Positions 54,168-63,780 of a DNA stretch of 64,000 nucleotides are shown here, one piece after another. This stretch comes from Roseobacter litoralis Och 149 (lineage in GTDB: Bacteria; Pseudomonadota; Alphaproteobacteria; Rhodobacterales; Rhodobacteraceae). Made by a program: the position numbers and the translations under genes. Each line of letters begins with the position of its first letter. The stretch's first letter is position 1. The stretch covers positions 2,294,001-2,358,000 of the forward strand of contig NC_015730.1 of NCBI RefSeq assembly GCF_000154785.2. Direction: 5' to 3'. Below the pieces are notes generated by a model, which searched no databases, was not told the DNA's origin, and saw only the letters and a program-made list of their open reading frames with translations.

Positions 54168-55685
54168 ATGAAGCTGTCAGCCTACCTTTCCCCGTCACGA
54201 CATGGCGTCTACTATTTCCGGTTCCCGCTTCCTCGGGCCGAAAATGACCGACGTAGGACCGTTCGGGTATCACTACGGACAAAATGCCCAGATCGGGCTG
54301 GCGATTTGGCCCGTTATCTTGCATCCTGCGGGCGATTAGTTCGGGATAACAAGACGTTGGTACGGCTTAGGCAAGATCAGATGCGGGATATGGTGCGCAG
54401 CTACTTTGTGGCTTCGCTGGACCGCTATACCGAAAAGCTGAATGATAACGGGCTGTCTGAGCAATCCTTGGACCTTTTACGCCAAGAGTTGGCTGTGCAT
54501 GAGGACGCCATAAGCGGCACAGATGACCTTTCCGACCTTTATTTTGATCCTGACGATTTTCGTGCTTCTACGGGCCTCACAGACGCGGAATGGGCCGAAA
54601 ACGAGCCTGACTTGCGCAGGAAGATGCGCAAGACCCGCCGGGATCAGATCAAGGCCCTTTTAAGCCGCGCTGAAAGCCTTGACGGTCATTCCTTCGCTCA
54701 GCAGCCTTCTCAAACCCCGGCAACGCCACCACAGGCCCGCTCTGCGTCTCTGGGCGATGCCTACGCAGACTTCATGGCAGAGCATCAGCATTGGTCAGAT
54801 CAGATGGCCAAGAAGGCGAGGGGCTTTCTTGCCGTGCTATTGGAGTATTTCGGTCAAGACCGCCTTATGGCTGAAATCACCCGAAACGACGCAAGCGAGT
54901 TGAAGAAGATCGTTCAGGCTCTGCCTGTGAACCGGAACACCAAACCCGAAACCAGAGACTTGCCACTGATGGAAGCGATAGAGGTTACGGGCGTTCAGAA
55001 GGTCTCGGTTGAGGTTGTCAACAATCACTTGGCTATGTTCTTTCGTTTCTGGGATTGGGCTGAACGGCACGGCCATGCGCCCCAAAAGCTGTTCGTGGGC
55101 ATGAAAGTTGCCAAGGCAAAGCAGACTAAGGGTGGGCGTAAAGCCTACACAAAAGACCAGACTGCCAAACTATATGCGGAGTTGACCGAAAATCACTCAG
55201 GTCTTGTCAAGAAAGACGATCACAAGTGGGGTGCGCTACTGGGCTTGTTCACAGGCGCAAGGTTAAATGAGATTGCTCAGTTGGAAGTTGGCGACGTTGC
55301 GCAAGATGACGGCATATGGTTTCTGAATATCACAGACGATGGTAACAAAAAGAAGCGCGTGAAGGCCAATGCCTGCAGGCGCAAAGTGCCCCTCCACTCT
55401 GAACTGATCCGTTTGGGATTTCTTGATTGGGTGACAACCAAAGCCAAGGAACCGCGCCTGTTTATGTCGTTCAGCGATGACCAAAAAGACGGATACGGGC
55501 GCAACCTTGGCCGCTGGTTCAACGGGCCATTCCTAAAGGGGATCGGGATGAAGGAAGGCGGGCTGGTATTCCATAGCCTGCGCCACACGATGGTGAGGCG
55601 ACTGGCGCAGGCAGACGTACCTGATGGGTCACGCATGGGTGGACGCGCCGCTGTCCGGCGGAGCCCCAAAGGCGCTGAAAGGTGA
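54168..55685 (+). pseudogene. Truncated tyrosine integrase (DUF6538 type)
   Basis: An N-terminal MKLSAYLSPSRHGVYYFRFP is typical of DUF6538 integrases. The catalytic domain has the first Arg in GLFTGARLNEIAQLEVGDV and the box FHSLRHTMVRRLAQADVPD. Immediately after this the frame passes into unrelated sequence (SRMGGRAAVRRSPKGAER) that is the out-of-frame 3' part of a dehydrogenase gene, so the GH box and catalytic Tyr are missing. The enzyme should be inactive. The start at 54168 has GGAG upstream. Confidence 0.85.
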
Positions 55686-56169
55686 ATTGACTTTGATGCT
55701 CGGTGGCGAGGCAGGCGATGTAACAACAGCCCGCGAAGTCCTCAGCCAGATTGCTTCGAATATCACTCATATGGGAAGTTCCGGCGCAGGACAGGCCACC
55801 AAGCTTATAAATCAGGTGCTCTGCGGTATCGGCTTTATGGCCGTCGCAGAGGCGACCGCCCTTGCCGAGGATGCCGGGATCGACGTTGAGAAGATCCCCG
55901 GCGCGCTCAGAGGCGGGCGCGCCGACAGCGCGATCCTGCAGGAATATATGCCGCGTTTTGCCGCCCGCGACTATCGCAAGACCGGGCGGCTTGATAATTT
56001 CATCAAGGATCTGAACGGTGCAATGGACCTCGCCCGCCAAAAAAACACCCCCGTGCCCTTCACTTCGCTCAGCTGCGACGTTCACCGCATTATGACACGC
56101 GCCGGATACGGCGCCGAGGACGAGGCCACAATGATTGAATATTATTTGGGGCCAAGCCGAAAAGACTGA
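55624..56169 (+). pseudogene. 3' fragment of a beta-hydroxyacid dehydrogenase gene
   Basis: The 181 codons read HAWVDAPLSGGAPKALKGEL onwards, the conserved DAPVSGG region of 3-hydroxyisobutyrate/tartronate-semialdehyde reductases. The catalytic Lys lies in GAGQATKLINQVLCG and the C-terminal helical domain is complete. The N-terminal Rossmann half with GxGxxG is gone, removed by the deletion that also cut the integrase. It may still be transcribed from the int side but would not bind NAD(P). Confidence 0.85.
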
Positions 56170-56752
56170 CCGCAGAAAATCTGTTGATTTCGTCACAAGC
56201 TGTGAATTCTTTGTTCGCCGAAGCGTATGATTTTTCGGTTATGCTCGTCCAATGGTGGCGTTCAAAGCGGCACAGTTTCGCAATGATCTCATCCAATTCC
56301 CGCCCCCTGAGACAGCAAGACCCTCAGGTGCCATTCCCGTAGTCTGAATAAATGCCACATGGCAGCCTTTGTGGTGGGTTGCGCCAACCAACGTGAAATG
56401 CGCTATTCAAATCTCCGCCCGGCGGCAAATCAAAAGAATTCAATACATATTTCTTTTGCAAAAGACCTCTCACGCGCTTTGACCACAGACCGCGTAAAAG
56501 ACAAAGCAATTTACCACCGCCTAGACTATTCTTGAGTGCACGTCGCGATCCATAGCTGTAGCGAATATGATCACTGTCGCCGTTTCAATGAAAGAACATG
56601 GTCACATGTCATCAGACCAATTGCCACAATTGTAAATACCACCGGGCAGTGGAAAAAATATGGGGATACCATCAGACTCTGATATGATGTCTCGCTTTTT
56701 TTTGCAATTACTGGCGATCCACGGTCTTTGACTTTCGCGCTCGGGGTCTGCC
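56170..56752. other. Intergenic stretch, no recognised gene
   Basis: About 580 nt downstream of the dehydrogenase fragment. Only short frames occur and none resembles a known family. Confidence 0.5.
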
Positions 56753-57103
56753 TCAGTGAACGGCAAAGTCCGAAAAGGCATTTATGACAACTATTCCGGC
56801 GATGATGAGCGCAAGTCCGATGCCTGCAGCTAGGTCCAGCTGTTGCCCGAAAATGACGATGCCTGCCAAGGCGACCACAATGATTCCAAGGCCGGACGCT
56901 AATGCGTATGTGACGCCAAGTGGCATATATTCCAGCGCCAGAGTCAGAAAGTAGAACGAGCTCCCAAGCCCGGCAATCACCAATAGCGAGGGCCAGAACT
57001 TGGTGAATTGCGCGCTGGTATTCAATGCGGAATACCCTACCGCTTCGGCAATGACAGATGCGACGAGGTAAAGGTAATGAGTTGGCAAGATGATCTCCTT
57101 CAT
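56753..57103 (-). CDS. Small multidrug resistance (SMR) family transporter
   Basis: A four-helix inner-membrane protein of about 111-116 residues. TM1 YLYLVASVIAEAVGYSALN carries the membrane-embedded Glu that binds both proton and drug in EmrE-type transporters. TM4 ends AGIGLALIIAGIVVINAFS. The PLGVTYALASGLGIIVVALAG block is characteristic. AAGGAG lies inside the first codons of the ATG-started frame and 6 nt before TTG at 57088, so TTG may be the true start. It is divergent from the LytTR gene. Substrates of single SMR genes vary. Confidence 0.87.
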   Translation of the reverse strand: MKEIILPTHYLYLVASVIAEAVGYSALNTSAQFTKFWPSLLVIAGLGSSFYFLTLALEYMPLGVTYALASGLGIIVVALAGIVIFGQQLDLAAGIGLALIIAGIVVINAFSDFAVH

Positions 57104-57256
57104 AGGTAATTTGGCCACGCTCGGGTGCCATGTGAAATTAAACCGAACCGGTCCTTTCATTGTGCAATCGTAATCCGTGGTGCGTTGAGTTGCTGGTGTT
57201 CTGCTGGCCTGCTAACCTTCGAAGGGAGCGAAAGAAATAGGTCTGGCGTCAACAGC

Positions 57257-58036
57257 ATGGGAAAGGTCGCGAACGACACGGTTGTTGCAGAAACCATTGC
57301 CGAGGCGCGGGTCCTTGCGCGGCGCGGGCGGTTCTGGGCAGGGCTTCTGGGCGCCGGTTTCGTGATTGGGCTGACTGGTCCATTTGGGACCTATGACGCT
57401 TTGCCGACGCTAGTGCGAACCGCGTATTGGTTGTTTATTGTCACAACAACTTTCTGGCTTGGCTACCTGGTTTCATTCGCCGTCGCGACCACCGCGGAAG
57501 GCTATGGCATTGGTGCGCCTACGAGCCTTGGGATCGGAGCTGCGATTGCCAGTCTCCCTGTGACAGCTTGGCTTGCGGGCTTTCATATGGCAGTTTTCGC
57601 GACTCCGTTCTTGACGGATGCGCTGGAGCTTCTGCCCTATGTCGCGGTGATTTGTTTCGCTGTTTCAGCGCTGTCTGAGGCCGTCGCCATACGCGAAGTT
57701 GGTGAGGCGCCAAGCAGAACACCGACGCCAGAGCCCGCCTGGCTTGATCAACTGCCGGATCACTTGGGCAGAGATCTGATCTTACTGCACGCAGAGGACC
57801 ACTACGTCAGGGCCGAAACGGAACTCGGCCAAACACTGATCAGAACAACGCTTCAGGACGCAGCAAATGATCTTGGTGAATATGGGGTCCGGCTTCACCG
57901 ATCATGGTGGGTAGCTCGGCGTGCAGTACAAGCTTATCGGTACCGCAGCGGGGCACCAGTCGTCGTCTTGCAATGCGGACGTGAACTTCCCGTTGGTCGG
58001 ACCTATCGCCGATCAGTGAAAGAAGCACTCCGATGA
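57257..58036 (+). CDS. Membrane-anchored LytTR-domain transcriptional regulator
   Basis: A 259-residue protein with four predicted membrane helices (about residues 28-150: FWAGLLGAGFVIGLTG, TAYWLFIVTTTFWLGYLVSF, then two more) and a C-terminal LytTR DNA-binding domain from about 165. Its hallmark is HAEDHYVRAETELGQTLIRTTL followed by VRLHRSWWVARRAV. Such proteins may bind DNA while tethered to the membrane. The divergent SMR transporter is a possible target. The start at 57257 was chosen by domain position because no good ribosome-binding site is seen. Confidence 0.82.
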   Translation: MGKVANDTVVAETIAEARVLARRGRFWAGLLGAGFVIGLTGPFGTYDALPTLVRTAYWLFIVTTTFWLGYLVSFAVATTAEGYGIGAPTSLGIGAAIASLPVTAWLAGFHMAVFATPFLTDALELLPYVAVICFAVSALSEAVAIREVGEAPSRTPTPEPAWLDQLPDHLGRDLILLHAEDHYVRAETELGQTLIRTTLQDAANDLGEYGVRLHRSWWVARRAVQAYRYRSGAPVVVLQCGRELPVGRTYRRSVKEALR

Positions 58037-58817
58037 CCATTTTCAGTGATCAAGCGGACATTGCATAACACCGTCAAACTGCCTGCGTCGTCGGCGGTCC
58101 GGTCGTTGTCGAGGCATCCATGCTGCGAATAAGCGCCAATATCCGTTGTGCAGGCTGTGACCGCAGCATCACAGACCGGTGGCGCATGTCTCTTTTCAGC
58201 CGCTTAAAGCGTCATGCGAAAAACCTGAATCAAATAACGCTGCCTGAAATCAAAGATTTCAACGCGTTACGTGATAACTGATATTTCAGGTATCTCGTCA
58301 GACGCTCTAGGCAGGCGAAAATGCTGCGCCGCATCCGAGTTTTGGAAGGGTTCCAACCCAGTCGTTGAGGTGTGACGCCGTGCGCGCGCAAAGCACGAAG
58401 ATCGCCGCATCTGCTCGGATGTTGACGCTGCGTGGCGGCGACGATTTTGAGGGCAACTCACAGGTCGCGGGACGAAGCTGCGCTTTTCTGGTGTAGATAT
58501 TGCAGACCCAGCATTTCCTCACGCATGCGGCAGCATTCGTTTTGTTGCGTTGCGCGCGGGCGCGGCCCTTCCCTGTGCTTGGAAACCAGAGAATGCAAAA
58601 CAACCCGTTCACCGTATGTTGGCACAACAATCAGATCGCTGAGGAAGTCGGCTGTGAACGTGCCTCAACCAATGGCCGCGCAGCGAAATTACTCAAACGG
58701 CCACACGCAAATCGCGAAGTAAAAGAGAACCGTCGGGACCGCTTTACGCACGAAGCGGGCGGCTGTTAGCCTCCTGCGAAAAACGGGCGTTGCTTGTTCC
58801 CCGACCGAACCGACGGC
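58037..58817. other. Intergenic stretch, no recognised gene
   Basis: About 780 nt without a convincing coding region. Several short frames overlap on both strands, none with a recognised domain or ribosome-binding site. Confidence 0.5.
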
Positions 58818-59732
58818 TCATGCGCCTATATACGTACTGTATAAGTCCGAAATCGACGACGTCACCGGCCCCGGTTTCCCGGCACCCACCTTGCGCCCGT
58901 CGATTACTGTCACTGGTGTAATGCCACCCAAGGTGCCGGTGACGAATGCTTCGTCAGCAGCATAGGTTTCCGCCAGCGTATAGTCCTTTTCAAACACCGG
59001 TTTTCCCGCATCGCGCCACAGCTTGATCACCTTGGCGCGGGTAATCCCGTTGAAACAGGTCGTCCCTGTCGAGGTCCACAATTCCTCTCCGCGGATGATG
59101 AAGAAATTGGTAGAGTTACAGCTCGCAACAAAACCACGATCATCAAGCATCAGGGCCTCGTCTGCGCCCATGTTGATGGCTTGGATCAGAGCCTGAATAA
59201 AGTTCAGGCGTGAGTGGGAATTGAGCCGCAAATCGAACACGTCGGGGGTGGAGCATCTGATCGTCGAGGTCATCAGCTTGAGGCCGCGTGATTTCAGCGC
59301 GGCATTGGGTTGTTTATACTCCGCGACGATCACAATCGTCGCGGGGCCGGTGATGAAACGCGGATCCTGATTTGGGGTCGACTTTACGCCGCGCGAGATC
59401 ATCAGGCGAATGTGCACGCCGTCTTTCATATTGTTGTGGCGCAGGGTTTTCCAGATTTCCGCCACCAGTGCGTCACGATCCATGCCGATATCGAGCTGGA
59501 TCGCGTTCGCCCCCTCATACATCCGTGCCATATGTTCATCGACAGCCAACAGCTTGCCTTTGACCAACCGCATCCCTTCCCAGATGCCGTCCCCTAGAAC
59601 AAAGCCTGCGTCAAAGACGGGCACCATCGCTTTGTCGCGGGCAAAGAAGTTTCCGTTCACGTAAACTTCGACGGTGTCGTTGCGGGGGTCGTGTGCGTAG
59701 CTTTGGGCGCTGTCTTGTGTCGCGTTGCTCAT
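58818..59732 (-). CDS. Class IV aminotransferase-like protein, catalytic Lys apparently replaced
   Basis: A 304-residue fold-type IV PLP protein. FDAGFVLGDGIWEGMRLVKGKL and the C-terminal EAFVTGTLGGITPVTVIDG are typical of branched-chain or D-amino acid aminotransferases. The region that normally carries the Schiff-base Lys (K-x-L-N or K-H-x-S-R-L) reads RLNSHSRLNFIQALIQA, with no Lys; by alignment, Asn replaces it. It is therefore either a pseudo-enzyme or uses PLP differently. It is the last gene of the transporter operon, 12 nt after the ATPase gene, suggesting it acts on the imported substrate. Confidence 0.8.
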   Translation of the reverse strand: MSNATQDSAQSYAHDPRNDTVEVYVNGNFFARDKAMVPVFDAGFVLGDGIWEGMRLVKGKLLAVDEHMARMYEGANAIQLDIGMDRDALVAEIWKTLRHNNMKDGVHIRLMISRGVKSTPNQDPRFITGPATIVIVAEYKQPNAALKSRGLKLMTSTIRCSTPDVFDLRLNSHSRLNFIQALIQAINMGADEALMLDDRGFVASCNSTNFFIIRGEELWTSTGTTCFNGITRAKVIKLWRDAGKPVFEKDYTLAETYAADEAFVTGTLGGITPVTVIDGRKVGAGKPGPVTSSISDLYSTYIGA

Positions 59733-59744
59733 GGATATTTCCGT

Positions 59745-60521
59745 TCAGAATTCAAATTGCTTGTGGCGGGCAAGAAACGCTTGCGTGCGGGGGCTTTGCG
59801 GGTTTTTCAGCACCTGCTCGGGCGGGCCTTCCTCTTGGATGATACCGTCCGCCATAAAGATCACGCGATTTGCGACGTGATAGGCGAACCCGATCTCATG
59901 GGTGACCAACAACATGGTGCGTCCTTCATCGGCGATGCCGCGAATAACGTTGAGTACCTCGCCCACCAATTCCGGGTCCAGCGCCGAGGTCGGTTCATCA
60001 AACAACATCAATTCAGGGGCCAGCGCCAAAGCGCGCGCGATGGCGACCCGCTGCTTTTGCCCGCCCGACAGCCGCGAGGGGTATTCGTCGGCCTTTTCCG
60101 CCAGCCCGACGCGCGCCAGTTCTTCATGCGCGCGGGCCTCGCTGCTGGCTTTGTCCTTTCCTTGAACAATCCGCAGCCCTTCGGTGATGTTGCCCAGCAC
60201 GGTTTTGTGTGGGAACAGGTTGAACTGTTGAAACACCATACCGACCTTCTGGCGCACCTTTGTCAGTTCATTTTCTGGATAGGCGCGCGGTTTGCCGGGG
60301 CGTTCGGTGCCGATTGTCTTGCCTGCATGGGTAACTTCCCCATCCGACGGGATTTCCATGAAATTCAGGCAGCGCAGGAACGTGCTCTTGCCCGACCCGG
60401 ATGCACCCAGAATGGCGATGCAATCCCCCTTTTGCACGTCCAGATCAATGCCGCGCAACACGTGGTTGTCCCCGAATGACTTTTGCAGCCCCCGTATGGT
60501 CAGGATCGGTTCTTGTGACAT
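59745..60521 (-). CDS. Polar amino acid ABC transporter ATP-binding protein
   Basis: A 258-residue ATPase of the GlnQ/HisP group: Walker A ILGASGSGKSTFLRCLN, Q-loop VFQQFNLFPHKT, signature RLSGGQKQRVAIARALAL, Walker B ELMLFDEPTSALDPE and the switch His in LLVTHEIGFAYHVA. It powers uptake with the two permeases encoded upstream. Spacing of 3 nt to the preceding permease supports one operon. Confidence 0.95.
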   Translation of the reverse strand: MSQEPILTIRGLQKSFGDNHVLRGIDLDVQKGDCIAILGASGSGKSTFLRCLNFMEIPSDGEVTHAGKTIGTERPGKPRAYPENELTKVRQKVGMVFQQFNLFPHKTVLGNITEGLRIVQGKDKASSEARAHEELARVGLAEKADEYPSRLSGGQKQRVAIARALALAPELMLFDEPTSALDPELVGEVLNVIRGIADEGRTMLLVTHEIGFAYHVANRVIFMADGIIQEEGPPEQVLKNPQSPRTQAFLARHKQFEF

Positions 60522-60524
60522 CGA

Positions 60525-61190
60525 TCAGTCTCCTTTGGCCAGACGCCGTTCAAGGGCATAGGTGGCCCGCACAATGGGGTAAAGAATGACGAAAAATGCC
60601 ACTGCAACAACTGTGTAGGCCTCAATCGGGTTGAAATTGACTGACGCAATAAGGCGCGCCTGATGCAGCACATCGGCGTAGGCAATGGCGGAGGCCAGCG
60701 TCGTCATCTTGAAAATCTCGATGCCTCGGTTCGTCAGGGCGGGCATCATCCGGCGCACAGCCTGGGGCAGAATGATGCGGGCCATGATCTCGCGGTAACG
60801 CATGCCGATGGCGCGCCCGGCCTCCCATTGACCAGGGTCGATGGTTTGGATGCCACCGCGAAAGATCTCGGCGGAAAATGCAGCGGAATTCAGGGTGATG
60901 CCAAGGGCTGCGGCCATCAGGGCCGATATCTCGAACGGGGCGAGGATGGGGAAGGCAAAGTAAAACCAGAAAATTTGCACCAGAACCGGTGTGTTGCGGA
61001 AAAACTCGATGAAACACGCCGCAGGCCAGCGCAACCAGCGGCGCACAGAATAGCGCGCCAGTCCCATAGCAAGCCCCAGTGACAGGCCCGCCACAAGGCA
61101 GATCACAAAGATGCGCAGCGTGTTGATCAGGCCGACCCACAGGGCTTCGCGATATTCCCAAACCGATCCGAAATCCCAAGTGTATTCCAT
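60525..61190 (-). CDS. Polar amino acid ABC transporter permease
   Basis: A 221-residue inner-membrane permease of the HisM/GlnP family with about five helices and the EAA coupling loop EAGRAIGMRYREIMARIILPQAV. It pairs with the adjacent homologous permease, 1 nt upstream of it in the operon. The pair should form the heterodimeric channel. Confidence 0.93.
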   Translation of the reverse strand: MEYTWDFGSVWEYREALWVGLINTLRIFVICLVAGLSLGLAMGLARYSVRRWLRWPAACFIEFFRNTPVLVQIFWFYFAFPILAPFEISALMAAALGITLNSAAFSAEIFRGGIQTIDPGQWEAGRAIGMRYREIMARIILPQAVRRMMPALTNRGIEIFKMTTLASAIAYADVLHQARLIASVNFNPIEAYTVVAVAFFVILYPIVRATYALERRLAKGD

Positions 61191-61191
61191 T

Positions 61192-61869
61192 TCAGCGCAC
61201 CGTACTGTCGCCGCTCACGGCGAGACGACGTTCAAGGGCCTGCACGCACAGGCTCAGCCCGAAAATGACAGTGAAATAGATCAGCGCTGTGGCGGTGAAG
61301 ATTTCGATGGGGCGAAACGTTTTCTGGGCCAGCTCGTTGGCCTGATACAGCAGGTCCGCATAGGACACCGTGGCGACCAGTGTTGTGGTCTTCATCAATT
61401 CGATTGAGCGTTCGGTGAAGGCGGGGATCATCCGTTTGATGGCTTGGGGCAGGATAATGCGGCGCATGGCCTGCGGGCGCTGCATGCCAATGGCCCGCGC
61501 AGCCTCCCATTGGCCCCGTTCGATGGAGACGATGCCAGCGCGGAACACTTCGGCAAAGAACGCCGAGGATTGGATCGAAAACGTGATGGCCGCCGCAAGA
61601 TAGGGCGTCATCTGGATATCCATCAGGATCGGCAGGGCGAAAAAGAACCAAAAGAGCTGCACAAGCGGTGGGGTGGTCCTGAAGAATTCGATGACGAACC
61701 CGGCAGACCACGCCAGCCACTTGCGTGGCGACAGCCGCGACAACGCCAGCATCAGACCCAGCGGCAGGCCAAAGGCCAACGCTGTGCCGGTGATCGCCAG
61801 CGTCCCGAGAAGCCCCTGCCACAAAAGGTCAGAGTTCTCGATAACGGCGGTGAAATCCCACTCATACAT
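61192..61869 (-). CDS. Polar amino acid ABC transporter permease
   Basis: A 225-residue inner-membrane permease related to the downstream one, with helices around LGTLAITGTALAFGLPLGLMLAL and LVQLFWFFFALPIL, and the EAA loop EAARAIGMQRPQAMRRIILPQAI. It lies 24 nt after the binding-protein gene. Confidence 0.93.
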   Translation of the reverse strand: MYEWDFTAVIENSDLLWQGLLGTLAITGTALAFGLPLGLMLALSRLSPRKWLAWSAGFVIEFFRTTPPLVQLFWFFFALPILMDIQMTPYLAAAITFSIQSSAFFAEVFRAGIVSIERGQWEAARAIGMQRPQAMRRIILPQAIKRMIPAFTERSIELMKTTTLVATVSYADLLYQANELAQKTFRPIEIFTATALIYFTVIFGLSLCVQALERRLAVSGDSTVR

Positions 61870-61893
61870 TGCTTTTGCGCCCTGCTGATTGGC

Positions 61894-62721
61894 TTACAGG
61901 CGTTCGCGTATGATCGCGGGCACCTTGGACGGATCAAGGCCGAAGTCGCTCAGGAATTCTTCGTACCACACCTGCGTTTGGCCGGATTTGTAGTAACCGT
62001 CGATCTGCTCATTCACCCAGTTCACGAACGCAGGGTCGGTTTCTTGACGCACAGCCACCGAAGAGGGGCGCGATTCAACCGGCTGAGGTACGATGATCTG
62101 GCCAGAACCCAATTTCTGACGGGCCGCAATCAGCGGTGGGTGGAACAAGGTCACGGCATCCACACGACCGGCCTGGAAAGCGGCTATCGCCTCAGCGTTG
62201 CCGGGAAACCGCTGGATGTCAGCGTTGGGTGCGTTTTCTGTCAGGAATGCATCCATGCTGGTCGCCTGAGGGACTGAAACGCTGATATCAGACGAATTCA
62301 AATCGGCCCAATCCGTAATCTCAAGATCATCGCGTGCCAAGACGGCTAAGGAGTAATACAGCAGCGGTGTTTCAGGGAAATTCACCGCCTCTTTGCGCGC
62401 ATCGGTGGCGTCCAGCACGAACATCAAATCGATACGATCTGCCTGCAGGGCCGCCACTGCGGTGCCCCATGTCACCTCAACAGGTTCAAATTCAACGCCG
62501 AGGGTTTCGGCCATGGCCTTGCCCATCGACACACCAAGACCGCCGGTCCATTCACCGCTGATGATGTCCTTGGAATACCACGGCGGGGCCTGAGTGACCC
62601 CGACCCGCAACACGCCGTTATCGCGGACCTGTGCCATTGTGCTGTCTTGGGCTTGGGCCACTGTGCCTGCCCCCATCACCGTCGCGGCAATCGCGGCCGC
62701 CAATACCGTACGTCTTTTCAT
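61894..62721 (-). CDS. Periplasmic substrate-binding protein of a polar amino acid transporter
   Basis: A 275-residue family 3 solute-binding protein. The signal peptide MKRRTVLAAAIAATVMGAGT ends near VAQAQ, and the mature start reads DSTMAQVRDNGVLRVGVTQAPPWYSKD, typical of this family. AAGGAG lies 8 nt before ATG, and the start overlaps the regulator's stop as TGATG. Ligand contacts cannot be read reliably, so the substrate is open; the linked aminotransferase-like gene favours an amino acid or amine. Confidence 0.92.
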   Translation of the reverse strand: MKRRTVLAAAIAATVMGAGTVAQAQDSTMAQVRDNGVLRVGVTQAPPWYSKDIISGEWTGGLGVSMGKAMAETLGVEFEPVEVTWGTAVAALQADRIDLMFVLDATDARKEAVNFPETPLLYYSLAVLARDDLEITDWADLNSSDISVSVPQATSMDAFLTENAPNADIQRFPGNAEAIAAFQAGRVDAVTLFHPPLIAARQKLGSGQIIVPQPVESRPSSVAVRQETDPAFVNWVNEQIDGYYKSGQTQVWYEEFLSDFGLDPSKVPAIIRERL

Positions 62722-63419
62722 CAATCTCTCTCCTTGTTGGTTTTTGGTTTCATCTCGGCGCTTCGCGCTTCAACAAATGCTTTCGTCGTCTCGAGCCCGA
62801 GTCGCATATGATCGCTTAGCTCGTCTTGCATCGCGCTCAGGCTGTCGCCGAGGGCAAAACGTATATAATCGTCGTGGCTGTCTCGTTTGGGTACAGCGGT
62901 CCCATGCGCGCGGCGGTGTGCTGCCCAATACAACTGCAAATGCCCGCGCAATCCGGTCCATGTGTTCAACAGGATGCGATTGTTGGCGTATTCATAGACA
63001 AGCCCGTGTAAATCAAGTTCGGCCTCAATTGCGGCCACGTGATCCGATTGGTCGATCGCCTCTTTGAGGGTGTCACTGCGGGCCAGCAGGTCTTTCTTGA
63101 AATCGCCGTCGCGCCGGTCCCAGACCTGCTCAAAGGCGAATTGCTCCAGACAGGTGCGCATGGCGTATATGTCATTCACATCCTCCAGCGAAATATCGAC
63201 AACCCGCGTTCCTGTATATGGCACGCTGACCAACAAACCTTCGTCAATCAATTGTTGCATCGCTTCGCGCAGCGGCCCCCGGCTCGCACCGAGACGCAGA
63301 GCAAGTGTGCTCTCAACCACTTGGCTTCCCGGCTCAAACTCACCCGTCAGGATGGCGTGCCGCAATAGCGTCGCGATCTGAGCGCTCATCGTCTGACGTT
63401 TCAAAGGTGAAGAAATCAT
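62721..63419 (-). CDS. GntR family regulator (FadR subfamily) of the transporter operon
   Basis: A 232-residue regulator. The winged HTH is LRHAILTGEFEPGSQVVESTLALRLGASRGPLREAMQQLIDEGLL, followed by an FCD ligand domain with the usual helical pattern (DINDIYAMR-type segment near residue 83 and later His residues that bind metal or ligand). It is the first gene of the operon and translationally coupled to the binding-protein gene, so it probably autoregulates in response to the imported compound. Confidence 0.9.
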   Translation of the reverse strand: MISSPLKRQTMSAQIATLLRHAILTGEFEPGSQVVESTLALRLGASRGPLREAMQQLIDEGLLVSVPYTGTRVVDISLEDVNDIYAMRTCLEQFAFEQVWDRRDGDFKKDLLARSDTLKEAIDQSDHVAAIEAELDLHGLVYEYANNRILLNTWTGLRGHLQLYWAAHRRAHGTAVPKRDSHDDYIRFALGDSLSAMQDELSDHMRLGLETTKAFVEARSAEMKPKTNKERD

Positions 63420-63780
63420 GAATCACTCAATAGTTGTTAGCCCATTTACGTATCGTTGGCGGTAGATTGAAGATTGTCAACAATTATTGAGATCTGAATA
63501 TTTCGCATGCGTTACACAGCCTTGTTGCACGGCGCCTCCAAATAACAATCGTCACCCTCAGCAAAACGCCCCCTATGATGAGCAATCCCTTTCCAGACTC
63601 GCAGCCTTCGGTAGCGAGCGGTTGAACTAGGAATACCAAAACCCTTCGCAGCGAATGATCGGTGCGGTGAAGGCGGATAGATTTCAAAGTCGTCATCGCT
63701 GTTCATGGAATCGAAATGCCGCACTGGAAAACTGTGGTCTGCATGGGTCGGCCTTGTCCGCGTGGCGGTCGTCGTGGAGC
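63420..63780. other. Regulatory and gene-poor stretch between the GntR operon and the IS
   Basis: About 360 nt with the operon promoter and the operator-like palindrome at 63473. A minus-strand frame through 63512-63780 is open but runs into the IS and lacks a start or known domain; it may be a remnant. Confidence 0.45.
63473..63484. promoter_or_regulatory. GntR/FadR-type operator candidate
   Basis: ATTGT-CA-ACAAT is a perfect 5-2-5 palindrome 54 nt upstream of the gntR start. It resembles sites of FCD-type GntR regulators (TTGT...ACAA). Autoregulation is a reasonable inference. Confidence 0.5.

Noticed and set aside
58432..58769. Overlapping plus-strand frames in the 58-kb gap
   Set aside because: No ribosome-binding site, Cys/Arg-rich translation typical of noncoding GC-rich DNA.
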